Shown here one piece after another: positions 27,450 through 36,152 of a stretch of 64,000 bases of DNA. The notes under the pieces are model-generated. The model did not search any database and was not told where the DNA came from. It saw only the letters and a program-made list of their open reading frames with translations. Each line of letters begins with the position of its first letter. The stretch's first letter is position 1. Source of the DNA: Amycolatopsis sp. DSM 110486 (GTDB lineage: Bacteria; Actinomycetota; Actinomycetes; Mycobacteriales; Pseudonocardiaceae); NCBI RefSeq assembly GCF_019468465.1, contig NZ_CP080519.1, positions 8,735,001 through 8,799,000 on the forward strand, read 5' to 3'. The position numbers and the translations under genes were made by a program.

Positions 27450-27536
27450 GATCGTATCATCGCGCCGTCGTGGCTAGGTCGTTTGGCGGAATCGACGAGC
27501 CGCTCATCTCGTCAGCGTTGTCGGGCGTTCGGGCGC

Positions 27537-27564
27537 TTGTGCGGAGGAAGAGCGGGACTAGGCT
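27537..27564 (+). promoter_or_regulatory. Candidate promoter for the hydrolase at 27758
   Basis: TTGTGC (27537-27542) and TAGGCT (27559-27564) are 16 bp apart, close to the actinobacterial housekeeping consensus. Operator site 2 begins 5 bp downstream, at the expected transcription start. The leader to the gene would be about 180 nt. Confidence 0.4.
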
Positions 27565-27568
27565 CGGG

Positions 27569-27584
27569 CGGAATAGCAATTCCG
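27569..27584. promoter_or_regulatory. Palindromic operator CGGAATAGCAATTCCG (site 2)
   Basis: It differs from site 1 by a single base in the centre. It lies directly after the candidate promoter reading toward the alpha/beta hydrolase. Two almost identical operators flanking a divergent intergenic region imply coordinate control of both genes. Confidence 0.65.
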
Positions 27585-27757
27585 GGGTCGGTCCTGGGTG
27601 TCCGGCTCGAGAAAACTGACGGGGCTCCTCGCCGGACAGCTGGCGCATACTGGCCGTTACCCCTGAACCGGGTCCCGGCCAGGGTGCGCCCGCGTGCTCC
27701 GGGGAGGGGACGTCAGCCGAGAACCTCATCAGGACCACCACCCTCAGGGAGACAATC

Positions 27758-28447
27758 ATGAGCGCAGGAGCGCGCAACGTCGTCCTCGTCCACGGCGGGT
27801 TCGTCGACGGTTCGGGTTGGGCTCAGGTCCACGGCCTGCTCGTCCGCGACGGCTACTCCGTGAGCGTCGTGCAGAACCCGACCCTGTCGCTGGCGGGCGA
27901 CGCCGCCGCCACGCGGAGGATCCTCGACCAGCAGGACGGTCCCACTGTCCTGGTCGGACATTCCTATGGCGGCGCGGTGATCAGTGAGGCCGGCACCCAC
28001 GACAACGTCGTCGCGCTGGCCTACATTGCCGCGTTCGTCCCCGACAAGGGGGAGTCGGTGAACACGCTCATCGCCGACCCGCCTCCGGGCGCGCCGGTGC
28101 CGCCGATCCTGCCGCCGCAGGATGGATTCCTGTTCCTGGACAAGGAGAAGTTCCACGCCTCGTTCTCCGGTGACCTCACGGCGGAACGCGCGCGGTTCCT
28201 CGCCGACTCGCAGGTTCCTTGGGGTGTCGACGCTCTCGCCGGTGCAGTGAGTCAGCCGGCGTGGCGCGTGAAGCCGAGTTGGTACCTGGTGGCGTCCGAG
28301 GACCGGATGATCCCGCCGCCCGCGCAGCATGCGATGGCCGAGCGTGCCGGAGCGACGGTCACGGAGGTCGGGGCCAGCCACTCGTTGTTCGAATCGCAGC
28401 CCGCCGCGGTGGTCGACGTGATCAAGAAGGCCGCAGCGGCGGTCTGA
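27758..28447 (+). CDS. Alpha/beta hydrolase (intact paralogue)
   Basis: A 229-residue hydrolase: NVVLVHGGFVDGSGW (oxyanion region), VLVGHSYGGAVI (nucleophile Ser in GHSYGG), LVASEDRMIPPPAQHAMAER (acid) and VGASHSLFESQP (His). This is the small salicylate-esterase/EstC-like type common in actinobacteria. AGGGAGACAATC precedes ATG 27758. It closely resembles the frameshifted gene at 23898, suggesting duplication. It is convergent with the TetR gene, with a terminator between. Confidence 0.93.
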   Translation: MSAGARNVVLVHGGFVDGSGWAQVHGLLVRDGYSVSVVQNPTLSLAGDAAATRRILDQQDGPTVLVGHSYGGAVISEAGTHDNVVALAYIAAFVPDKGESVNTLIADPPPGAPVPPILPPQDGFLFLDKEKFHASFSGDLTAERARFLADSQVPWGVDALAGAVSQPAWRVKPSWYLVASEDRMIPPPAQHAMAERAGATVTEVGASHSLFESQPAAVVDVIKKAAAAV

Positions 28448-28460
28448 CCGTCGTCGGTGG

Positions 28461-28489
28461 AGGGCGCGGCCGGCATCCGGCCGCGCCCT
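28461..28489. terminator. Bidirectional 13-bp hairpin terminator
   Basis: The arms AGGGCGCGGCCGG and CCGGCCGCGCCCT are perfect complements with a 3-nt loop. They sit between the convergent hydrolase and TetR genes, so the hairpin probably ends both transcripts. Confidence 0.8.
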
Positions 28490-28502
28490 TCACCGGTCCG
28501 GG

Positions 28503-29234
28503 CTACTTTTTGGTGGTATTCGAGATCCGCCGGCGCCGACCTCGTTCCAGGGCGGCGATCTGCCGGTCGGTGAGCCCAGGTTCGGGCAACGGGGTGGGGG
28601 CGTCGCGAGCGGGCTGGAGGCTGTCCATGAGGAAGCCGATCATCCGGCGGTACAGGCGGGGGTGGGTCGCGCCACCGAACTCGACGGAGGTCTGCACGGC
28701 CATCGACAGCAGCAACAGGTCGCCGGCCACGAGATCGTCGCGCACGAGCCCGGCATCCCGCGCGCGCCGCACGATCTCGCCGAGGTGCTTGCCGGTGCGG
28801 TTGTGGGTGTCCTCGACCAGCTTCGCCAGCCGGTGCGGGGTGCGCGGACGCGACCAGCCCAGCGTCTGGCTGTAGGACCCGGTGAGCAGCTCCCGGAACC
28901 CCCTGTCGGGGGCCAGGGTAGTGACCGATTTCTCGAGGAACCCGGCGATGCCAGCCCACGGGTCCGGATCCAGGCTCGCGTCGATCGCCTGCTGCTCGGC
29001 GATCTCGAACAACGGCGCGTAGACGTCGTGGATCAGGTCGTCTTTCGTCGGGAACGTGCGGTACACCGTGGCCACGCCGACCCCGGCAGCCTTGGCCACG
29101 TCGGCGAGGGTGGCGCCGCAGCCGTGCTCGGCAAAGACCCCGGCCGCGGCCGCCACGACCCGTTCGAGGTTCGCCTTCGCGTCCCGCCGGGTCGGGCCCG
29201 GGCTACCCGGCTTGGCTTCGCGGGACTCGGTCAC
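28503..29234 (-). CDS. TetR-family transcriptional regulator
   Basis: A 243-residue TetR protein. The HTH is FAEHGCGATLADVAKAAGVG then VATVYRTFPTKDDLI, followed by an all-helical sensor domain ending in an arginine-rich tail (ALERGRRRRISNTTKK). The GTG at 29234 lacks a Shine-Dalgarno sequence, but TAAAAT lies 8-13 bp upstream, which suggests a leaderless mRNA. It is a neighbour of the hydrolase/CocE pair and is my best candidate to bind the CGGAATAGCTATTCCG sites; this is inference from proximity. Confidence 0.92.
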   Translation of the reverse strand: MTESREAKPGSPGPTRRDAKANLERVVAAAAGVFAEHGCGATLADVAKAAGVGVATVYRTFPTKDDLIHDVYAPLFEIAEQQAIDASLDPDPWAGIAGFLEKSVTTLAPDRGFRELLTGSYSQTLGWSRPRTPHRLAKLVEDTHNRTGKHLGEIVRRARDAGLVRDDLVAGDLLLLSMAVQTSVEFGGATHPRLYRRMIGFLMDSLQPARDAPTPLPEPGLTDRQIAALERGRRRRISNTTKK

Positions 29235-29307
29235 GCATCGGATTTTACCGGGCTGCCCTGCGACTTCGCGGCGTGGCGGACCCGGGCCGCTTGACAACGG
29301 CCCGCGA

Positions 29308-29763
29308 TCAGAACGACAGCGTGCCGCTCCCGTGACTGGGACGGGTATTGATCAGCCGCGCGGTCTCGGCTTCACTCAGGTCCAGGTAGAAGCGGGCGGC
29401 CAGCACCGCCCGCATCCGCGGCGGCAGCCGGTGCAGCAGCGCGACCATCTCCGCCCGGCCGGCCGACACGACGAACGCATCACCCTGGGCCTGAACGTCG
29501 GCACCCGCGTCGGGCACCAGCCGCTCCCGCCGACCGCGGTCACGGCGGGCCAGGAACACCCGGAACAACACCTGCCGTGCGTAGGCACGTTCGTGCGCGA
29601 TGTCCGCGCGACTGACGTGCTTGACCACCTTCAGCAGCGCATCGTGCACCACGTCCTCGGCCTCGCCCCGGTCGCCGGTCAACACCAGTGCGTACCGCAA
29701 CAGCTCGCCGTAGTGCTGCTCGACGAACACCTCAAACCGCTCGCCCGGCCCCCGCACACCCAC
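29308..29763 (-). CDS. SigE-family ECF sigma factor with damaged C-terminus
   Basis: A 151-residue ECF sigma of the actinobacterial SigE-like group. Region 2 is EVFVEQHYGELLRYALVLTG and DAEDVVHDALLKVV-like (GEAEDVVHDALLKV); region 4 begins LPPRMRAVLAARFYLDLSEA. After ETARLINTRPS the usual TVKSxxxRALxRL recognition helix is missing and the chain ends HGSGTLSF. Thus -35 binding is probably lost. GTG 29763 has AGGAG upstream; longer starts exist. The gene is likely nonfunctional or needs checking for a 3' indel. Confidence 0.75.
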   Translation of the reverse strand: MGVRGPGERFEVFVEQHYGELLRYALVLTGDRGEAEDVVHDALLKVVKHVSRADIAHERAYARQVLFRVFLARRDRGRRERLVPDAGADVQAQGDAFVVSAGRAEMVALLHRLPPRMRAVLAARFYLDLSEAETARLINTRPSHGSGTLSF

Positions 29764-29883
29764 CCCCCATCTCCTGCAGTAACAACCCCCTTGATCACTC
29801 AGGACACCGAAAAGTTGCTCGCTCCGCCGAACTTTCTCCAGCAATCACCCCCGCAAGGGGCAGTTGCACGCAGATCGTCGAGG

Positions 29884-30437
29884 TCAGGCCCTCAGCCGCG
29901 GAACGGCGTGCCAGAAGGCCCAGCCGATGAGCACGAGCTGGCCGACGATCCGGGCGAACGCGGGAATCGAGGTGGAGATCGAGGTTCTTGGGCGCGTTCT
30001 CGGCCAGGCCGAGAACATCACGTCCCCGGTCGGCGGATGTTCGGGTGCAGCGGAGCCCGCGCCGCCCAGGAGGTACACGGTCGCGCCGGTGCGCAGCGGG
30101 GCCTCCGCTGGGCCCTTCACGTGCGGGTTGATCCACACGGGCCGGTGTTCACCGCGCGAGGTGTACCACTGGTTGCGCCAATGCCCGCGAACGGTCCACC
30201 GGACCTGGTAGCTGCGTTCGGCGTGCTGCTCGCGCTGTGGGGTGTCGGCGCGATCGTGGATCCGCACGACGCGCACGGCGTGGGGGTTGTAGCCCTCGCG
30301 CTCGGCCCGGCGGCGGAAGGTGCGCGGCAGCGGTTGCTCGTCGGCGGCGGTGACGCCGGGCTGGGTGATCAGCAGCCACGTCGCGCGCACGGCCTGGCCC
30401 AGGCGACGGTGGTGTTCTTGATCTATTCCCAGCCGAC
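29884..30437 (-). pseudogene. Conjugative-element-type protein fragment fused to a transposase frame
   Basis: The minus-strand frame reads TFRRRAEREGYNPHAVRVVR, then RWTVRGHWRNQWYTSRGEHR and PVWINPHVKGPAEAPL, ending TVYLLG. This C-terminal pattern (xxWxVxGHWRxQWYxSxGxHRPxWI..YVKGP) occurs in actinobacterial integrative-element and plasmid proteins of unknown function. It is read in frame with the IS5 transposase upstream, and the first 300 or so residues of the usual protein are missing. The last 60 residues look unrelated. Confidence 0.65.
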
Positions 30438-30936
30438 GTCGGTCGTGGTAGGCGGTGCAGACGTTGCGGCTGCCCGGTTGCGGATTGCCGGTGGCGATCA
30501 CCAATCTGGTCTCGGCGTCGATGGCGACCTGCACATTGCTCGAGTAGCGGTAGTTCTTCGACGGGGTGGTCAGCCGGTGATCCCGGGTCGGGACCAGAGT
30601 GCCGTCGACGATCGCGACTGCATCGATCCGGCGTTTGCGGACCGGGGCCAGCGCCAGCAGTGGGCCGATCGTGTCGCTTCCCCCGGTGCGCGGCGAGTGC
30701 GATGCCCCGAACAGCGGGCCGATCTGGCGCGTGGTCAGGTTCGTCCGTCAATAGGTCGCGACCAGCAGAACCCGGTCTGCCAGGGGCAATGCCCACTGCC
30801 GGCCCGGCCGTCCGTCCGCGATCTCGTTTCCGCCCCGCTTGGCGACCAGCCGTATCGGCTTGCGGAGCTGACCCGGTTCCCGCCCGGTGAACGGGGCAAT
30901 CCACTCCGGCCGCGACGCTGTGATCACCTGCACCAC
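30438..30936 (-). pseudogene. IS5-family (DDE_Tnp_4) transposase, nonsense mutation and 3' truncation
   Basis: It reads VVQVITASRPEWIAPFTGRE, then ADRVLLVATY-stop-RTNLTTRQ, VDGTLVPTRDHR (first catalytic Asp), SKNYRYSSNVQVAIDAETRL and NPQPGSRNVCTAYHD. The stop at 30748 replaces a Trp codon (TGG to TGA) of the expected YWRTNLT. The frame then switches to the unrelated fragment at 30437, so the last third with the remaining catalytic residues is lost. Confidence 0.8.
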
Positions 30937-31032
30937 ACCGACAGGATCAACTACCGACCCAGCCAGCCCGACACCGGGTGACGAGACATCCCTTAGGAGA
31001 GCGTGATGCGGTCGGTGCAGTCCATGACGTGG

Positions 31033-32460
31033 TCAGAGTGCCGGCTTGCCCGCTTGGTAGAGCCAGGCGTGGAAGAACGAGTCGAGGTTGCGGTGGGTCA
31101 GTCGCTCGACGAACTGGATGAATTGCCGCGTCGAGACGTTGCCGTATCGGTGAGCGGTCGGCCACTGCGTGAGCACTTCGAAGAAGGCGCGGTCGCCGAT
31201 CTTCATGCGCAGCGCCTGCAGTGTCATCGCACCGCGGTTGTAGACCAGGTCGTCGAAGATGTGATCACGTCCGGGGTCGGCGACTTCGCCGCTCCAGTCC
31301 TTCTCGTCGGCGTAGGCCTTCGCGAAGGTCTGTTGCACGGGGACGTTGTTGAATTTCTCCTGGTAGAGCCACTCGGAGTAGGTCGCGAAGCCTTCGTTGA
31401 GCCAGATGTCCGACCAGTGCACGGGAGTGAGGCTGTCGCCGAACCACTGGTGGCCGAGTTCGTGGGCGAGCAGGTCGCCGTCGACATCGCTGGTGCTCTG
31501 ATCGTAGACCGGCCGGCTCTGCGTCTCGAGGGCGTAGTCGACGCCGACGTCGGCGAGGATGCCGCCGGTCGAGTCGAACGGGTACCGCCCGTACATCGAG
31601 GATTCCCATTGGATGACCTGCGCCGTGGTCTGGTTGAACACCTTGCCCTGACCGGGCTTGGTGTCGATCGACTTGCCGATCGCGGTGATGTTCGGCAGGC
31701 CGCCGGCCGCCACGCCGCGGGTGACGTCGTAGTTGCCGATCGCGAGCATGCTCAGCTCGCTGGCCATCGGCCGGTTCATGGTCCAGCGGAAGGTGGTCTG
31801 GTGATCGTGCGTGGTGGTGGGCCCGGGTTCGCCGTTGGCCAGCACCGTGAGTCCGGTGGGGACGGTGATGGTCTGGGTGTAGGTCGCTTTGTCGTCGGTG
31901 GTGTCGTTCACCGGGTAGTAGGTCGCCGCACCGATCGGCTGGTTGAGCGCGACCGCGCCGTCCTTGGTGGCGACCCAGCCGGAGACGCCCAGCGCGGGGT
32001 CGTCGATCTTCTGCGGGACGCCGGCGTAGCTCACCGAGACGACGAACGAGCTACCCTTCCGTAGACCGTGCGGCGGGGTGATCGCCAACTCCTGGGCACC
32101 GCTGCGGCTGTAGGGGGTGTTTCGGCCGTCCACCGAGAGCCTGCTGATCTTCAGCGGTCCCTGGAAGTCCAGGTCGAAGCGGGAGAGATCCTGTGTGGCC
32201 GTGGCGAGGATCGTCGTGGTCGCGTTGATTGCTTTGGTTTCGGGGTTGAACGCCAGCCGGATGTCGTAGTGACTGACGTCGTAGCCGCCGTTGCCCATGT
32301 CGGGGAAATACGGATCCCCGGCGCCTGGGGCACCAGGGGAGTACAGCGGTTCTCGTGCCGGCGCCGCATCCGCTGCCGGGCTCGTCGCGGCCAGCAGACC
32401 GGCGGCCAGGGCGCCGGAGATGATCAACAAGTGGCCACGGCTACGGTTGGCGCCTCGCAT
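31033..32460 (-). CDS. Secreted M1-family zinc aminopeptidase
   Basis: A 475-residue gluzincin. The signal peptide is clear: basic start RGANRSRG, hydrophobic core LLIISGALAAGLLAATS, and a likely cleavage after DAA. The catalytic domain has the M1 motif HELGHQW with the third ligand Glu in WLNEGFATYSEW; the GxMEN exopeptidase loop is altered (YALETQS), as in small actinobacterial members. It degrades peptides outside the cell. GAGGAGGACC precedes ATG 32460. It lies next to IS debris but its sequence is intact. Confidence 0.93.
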   Translation of the reverse strand: MRGANRSRGHLLIISGALAAGLLAATSPAADAAPAREPLYSPGAPGAGDPYFPDMGNGGYDVSHYDIRLAFNPETKAINATTTILATATQDLSRFDLDFQGPLKISRLSVDGRNTPYSRSGAQELAITPPHGLRKGSSFVVSVSYAGVPQKIDDPALGVSGWVATKDGAVALNQPIGAATYYPVNDTTDDKATYTQTITVPTGLTVLANGEPGPTTTHDHQTTFRWTMNRPMASELSMLAIGNYDVTRGVAAGGLPNITAIGKSIDTKPGQGKVFNQTTAQVIQWESSMYGRYPFDSTGGILADVGVDYALETQSRPVYDQSTSDVDGDLLAHELGHQWFGDSLTPVHWSDIWLNEGFATYSEWLYQEKFNNVPVQQTFAKAYADEKDWSGEVADPGRDHIFDDLVYNRGAMTLQALRMKIGDRAFFEVLTQWPTAHRYGNVSTRQFIQFVERLTHRNLDSFFHAWLYQAGKPAL

Positions 32461-32741
32461 TGGTTTGGTCCTCCTCGGCAGTGGTCGACGCTGAAGAGTA
32501 GGACCGATCCGACACGCGGATCAAGTCTGTTGCGGCGGCTTCGAACGTTCGGTTCGGGCGGTTCCCGGGCCGGTCGTGCCGCTGAGGTTTCCGGGGCAAT
32601 CGCTTGAGGACCTTCCGTCGGAGGTTGCACGCAACATCCGACGGAAGAGCAGGGGGCCTGTCCGACCACCGGTGGTGCAGGGTCACCACCGCGAAACCCC
32701 AGCAGCAGTGTGTGGATCGAACGCAACAGCGGCAAGAAGTA
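32461..32741. other. Flank between M1 peptidase and IS630
   Basis: It holds the M1 promoter region and an inverted repeat at 32612-32647. The sequence adjacent to the IS does not look coding, so the gene disrupted by the insertion is best seen on the right flank. Confidence 0.5.
32612..32647. repeat. 17-bp inverted repeat, one mismatch
   Basis: CTTCCGTCGGAGGTTGC (32612-32628) pairs with GCAACATCCGACGGAAG (32631-32647) around two bases. It could be a terminator for a lost gene or a mobile-element end. No transcript context is visible. Confidence 0.6.
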
Positions 32742-33854
32742 CTAGTGTCCTGCGTCAGAAATTCGTCGGCAGAAGTTGGCGAGTGACTCGAGGATCTCAG
32801 CGGCGGTCTTGGTCCAGATGAAAGGCCTGGGGTTGTCGTTCCATTCCTTGATCCACGAGCGGATGTCAGCTTCGAGGTTCTGGACGTTCTTGTGGACACC
32901 GCGCCTGATCTGCTGATCGGCAAGGAAACCGAACCACCGCTCAACCTGATTGATCCAGGAGGAACCGGTCGGAGTGAAGTGCATGTGAAAACGAGGGTGC
33001 CGTTCCAGCCACGCCCGAATCGCTGGTGTTTTGTGGGTGCCGTAGTTGTCGCAGATCAGATGGATCTGCAGATGAGCGGGGACCTGCTTGTCGATCTTGG
33101 CGAGGAACTTCTTGAACTCCGCAGCCCGATGCCGGCGGTGCAGGGCGCTGACGACCTCGCCGGTGGCGACGTCGAACGCCGCGAACAGCGTGGTCAGACC
33201 GTTACGAACGTAGTCATGAGTACGACGCTCAGGCATACCGGGCATCATCGGAAGCACCGGCTGGGACCGATCCAAAGCCTGGATCTGGGACTTCTCGTCA
33301 ACAGAAAGCACGATCGCACCGTCGGGCGGATTGAAATACAACCCGACAACGTCGTGCACTTTCTCCACGAACAACGGATCGGTCGACAGCTTGAAGGTGT
33401 CGGTCAGGTGCGGCTTGAGCTGAAACTTCCGCCAAATCCGGCCGACGGTCGACTTGGACAAGCCACTGTGCTGCGCCATCGACGCACGCGACCAGTGCGT
33501 AGCGTCCTTCGGGATTTCCTCCAGAGTCGCCACCACCACCGCTTCCACGTCCTCGACCCCGATCACCGGCGGACGACCGGGCCGAGGTTCATCGACCAAC
33601 CCGTCGAGACGGTGTGCCAGGAATCGTCGACGCCACTTGCGGACCATGTCCGGCGACACGCCGAGATCCTTCGCCACACCCACAACCGGAGGCACACCGT
33701 CCTGGGCGCACGCCAGCACAATCCGAGAGCGTGCAGCCAAAGCCTGCGCCGAATTTCGCCGCCGCACCCAGCGTTCCAGCGTGGACCGCTCCTCATCGGT
33801 GAGCAGCACCGGCTCAAGCTTCGGCCCCCGACGTCCCGCGACACCATCAGACAT
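32742..33854 (-). CDS. IS630-family transposase
   Basis: A 370-residue intact transposase. The N-terminal HTH region ([32 protein letters not shown]) binds the ends. The DDE catalytic residues are seen in [26 protein letters not shown] and [14 protein letters not shown]. The frame is complete. The stop codon TAG is formed at the very edge of the element, using the target TA and the flanking C. The start is GTG 33854 or nearby. Confidence 0.95.
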   Translation of the reverse strand: MSDGVAGRRGPKLEPVLLTDEERSTLERWVRRRNSAQALAARSRIVLACAQDGVPPVVGVAKDLGVSPDMVRKWRRRFLAHRLDGLVDEPRPGRPPVIGVEDVEAVVVATLEEIPKDATHWSRASMAQHSGLSKSTVGRIWRKFQLKPHLTDTFKLSTDPLFVEKVHDVVGLYFNPPDGAIVLSVDEKSQIQALDRSQPVLPMMPGMPERRTHDYVRNGLTTLFAAFDVATGEVVSALHRRHRAAEFKKFLAKIDKQVPAHLQIHLICDNYGTHKTPAIRAWLERHPRFHMHFTPTGSSWINQVERWFGFLADQQIRRGVHKNVQNLEADIRSWIKEWNDNPRPFIWTKTAAEILESLANFCRRISDAGH

Positions 33855-33897
33855 GCCATCAGAGTCTAAATGACGACGAATTAACGACGCAGGACAC
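32745..33897 (-). mobile_element. Complete IS630-family insertion sequence (~1153 bp)
   Basis: The ends GTGTCCTGCGTC are perfect inverted repeats, continuing imperfectly through ATTCGTCG (about 23 of 27 bp). TA is present at both edges (32743-32744 and 33898-33899), the IS630 target duplication; the wider CTAG is also shared. With an intact transposase, this copy is potentially active. It interrupts sequence whose right flank encodes a helicase-like tail. Confidence 0.92.
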
Positions 33898-33901
33898 TAG
33901 T

Positions 33902-34130
33902 CAGACTTCATCGTCCTTGGCAAGGACGGTGTCCACTGGGTCGTCCAAGGCCAGTCGGACCGGAGGAAGCGCTCGACACCGATGGGCTCGAGGACCAGCG
34001 CGCAGCCGAAGAGTGGGCCCCGGTTCGTCCGCGACAAAGTCAAGTCGGGACCTGGCGATACACGTTCGTCACTGAGACCCATCTCAAGTCAGCCACGAGC
34101 CGGGAAGAACTGTTGGTCCGTACCAAAGCC
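33902..34130 (+). pseudogene. Helicase/restriction-type protein C-terminal remnant
   Basis: Immediately right of the IS the plus strand reads SDFIVLGKDGVHWVVQGQSD, and in a second frame WRYTFVTETHLKSATSREEL and VRTKAILQLQT. The order DFIVxxxDGVHWVVEGK...WRYxxVTE resembles the conserved end of DEAD-type or type III restriction helicases. A frameshift lies between. Family level is tentative. Confidence 0.5.
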
Positions 34131-34147
34131 ATCCTCCAACTTCAAAC

Positions 34148-35226
34148 ATGTCGGGCGGGGCCATGCCCGGAGCGACTCGCGGAGCCCACCAACGAAGGCA
34201 AGCGAACGCTGCGGCAGCTGCGATCACAACTGCCGCAGCCGCTGCGAACCAAGCCGAGTACGAGGAGGCGAAGAAGGCCGCCGCGGACAAACGCAGCTGG
34301 GTCGACATCGCCATCCAGGTCGGGGGTGACATCCTGCAGGAGATCATCGGTGTGAAGGGCATCGTCGACAACTGCATCAAGGACTTCAACCTCGCTGCCT
34401 GCGGCTGGGAGGTGCTGACCGCGCTGCCCTGCGGCAAGATCCTCAAGGGCGGGAAGATCGTCACGGCGTTCAAGGACACGCTGTCGTGGATCCGACGTCG
34501 GGACAAGGCGATGGCGGACTTGCGAGCGGTTGAGGTCGCGGAGCAAAAGCTGTCCAGCGTCAAGACCTGCAACAATTTCCTGCCCGGAACGCTGGTGCTG
34601 ATGGCTGACGGAAGCCGTAAGTCGATCGAGCAACTCAGAGTCGGGGATCTCGTCGCTGCACATGACCCCGCGGCAGGCGCCTTGAGACGCCAGGCTGTAG
34701 TCGGCACCATCATCGGCGAGGGCTGGAAACAAGTGTCCGAAATCAGCTTCGGGCCTCACGCATGTCTTGTCGCCACGAACAACCACCCCCCTGTGGGCAC
34801 CCGACTCTCACCGTTGGGTGCGTGCTGATGAGCTGAAGCCCCGGGTCTTGGCTCCAGGACGAATCTGACACCTCGGTTCGAGTCGATTCGATCCAAAACC
34901 GACAGCTTCCGACGCGCGTGTACAACCTGACCATCGATGTCGACCACACGTACTACGTCGCCATCGACCGCCAACGTACCGTTCTCGCGCACAACTCCGC
35001 ACCATGGAGTTCGTGTGGTCAGTACGACGCGGACGGGCATCCTGTCGATGGGACTAGGATCAGCACAGACGCGGCACTGGACGCTGCTGAGAAGTGGCTC
35101 GGTCCCGGGGGCTACAACGAGCCCGTTCCCGGCAGCGGCCGCTTCGTTTCGAAGGACACCCGGAAGACGAAGGTCCGACCATTTCGACTGAGCAGGATCC
35201 CAGCGGCTGTTGTTCCGCAATCCTGA
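34148..35226 (+). pseudogene. Polymorphic toxin C-terminus with pre-toxin HINT domain, frameshifted
   Basis: ATG 34148 opens Ala-rich ATRGAHQRRQANAAAAAITT, then GVKGIVDNCIKDFNLAACGW. The HINT domain starts CNNFLPGTLVLMADGSRKSI and EQLRVGDLVAAHDP, continues in other frames as WAPDSHRWVRADELKP and GSWLQDESDTSVRV, and ends YNLTIDVDHTYYVAID with VLAHNS. This is the self-splicing/autoproteolytic PT-HINT of contact-dependent toxins. After it, ALDAAEKWLGPGGYNEPVPG then SGRFVSKDTR matches the start of a toxin tip. Two shifts (about 34791 and 34843) break the HINT, and the toxin is truncated. No RHS/YD repeats remain upstream. Confidence 0.8.
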
Positions 35227-35235
35227 CTACACCAG

Positions 35236-35617
35236 TTGGAAGAGTGTGACAACTCCGGCGCCAAGGACGTCGTGGACAACTGCATCAGCGACTTCGAGCT
35301 CCTCGGATGCGCCAAGGGCGCCGTCGAAGTCGGCTCGTGGTTCGTGCCCGTCGGCGCCGCCGCCCACGGGGCCGAAATCGCCGCCGAGGCCGGTGCCCAC
35401 CTGCTCGAAGGCGCGGCTGCCGCCGAAGGCCGAACCATTGTCGCCACAGGCGCCGAAGAACTTGCGACAGCCGGTGACGGGGGCTACCCGTATGTGGCAC
35501 GAAAGGTTGGATCATAATGGAAATGTTAGAATCGTTCGTCCCGACGTTAGCGCAACCGCTGGGAGTAAGGTTCACTACATGTTCGACACCAACGGCAATA
35601 ATACGGGGAGCTGGTAG
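35236..35617 (+). pseudogene. Second orphan toxin tail
   Basis: The first frame gives DVVDNCISDFELLGCAKGAV then EVGSWFVPVGAAA, a near-repeat of the pre-toxin segment in the preceding gene (IVDNCIKDFNLAACGW). A shift in a G run at about 35480 leads to RMWHERLDHNGNVRIVRP, then KVHYMFDTNGNNTGSW and a stop: a compact toxin-like tip. It overlaps the next gene by one base (TAGTG). The arrangement looks like an alternative toxin cassette recombined behind a conserved pre-toxin module. Confidence 0.65.
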
Positions 35618-35859
35618 TGCAGATCCACGAGCAGGTCAGGGGCAGGATGATTGCCCTAGTTGAGGGCTTATTGACGCGGGAAGAAGTCGCAGACTGGGCT
35701 CTGCCGCTGATTAAATGCGAATCCGCAAGGTATTCCTCTGATGCGACTCTTTGGACTGCGCTCGATAGGTTGGCCGGTGCTGACCTTCAGCAAGGTCCGG
35801 GAGTGTATCTGCATGACGCGGATGATTTCCAATCCTGGCTAGATGAATTCGATAAATAG
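35617..35859 (+). CDS. Probable immunity protein for the preceding toxin tail
   Basis: An 80-residue acidic protein whose GTG start overlaps the toxin stop. It contains QIHEQVRGRMIALVEGLLTR, EEVADWALPLIKCES and YLHDADDFQSWLDEFD. Its small size, acidity and tight coupling to a toxin C-terminus are the hallmarks of immunity genes. No named family is claimed. The GC content is visibly lower than in neighbouring genes, suggesting transfer. Confidence 0.65.
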   Translation: MQIHEQVRGRMIALVEGLLTREEVADWALPLIKCESARYSSDATLWTALDRLAGADLQQGPGVYLHDADDFQSWLDEFDK

Positions 35860-35949
35860 TGAATGTGTGGACGTTTAGTTCGAGTTGACGGGGCAAGCTA
35901 ACTGGCCATGGGAGTATGCGCACGGATATTAACTTGGAGCCGGGAATGC

Positions 35950-36145
35950 GGGCATTGAGGATTTCTGGAGTTCGAGGTCCGGCCGGCCGCGGACGATCTG
36001 GACGACGATCTCACCGTCCGGGATGCCGGCCTGGCCGCCGAGGGGCGGTGGCGAACACGTCGGCCAACTCACTGAACTCGCCGGTTATATCGAGGTCGTT
36101 GCGGCTGGTCAGCGCTGTGATCCCGTTCGGTGCGACGCGCGGGCG
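35950..36145 (-). pseudogene. ATP-dependent DNA ligase (LigD-type) fragment
   Basis: The minus strand reads RVAPNGITALTSRNDLDITG then EFSELADVFATA, and in a second frame GGQAGIPDGEIVVQIVRGRP. These match the nucleotidyltransferase domain of LigD-type ligases; the intact LigD of this window has IAPDSTTVLTSRNNIDFTAE at the equivalent place. Only about 60 residues survive, with a frameshift. Confidence 0.75.
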
Positions 36146-36152
36146 GTGAGGC

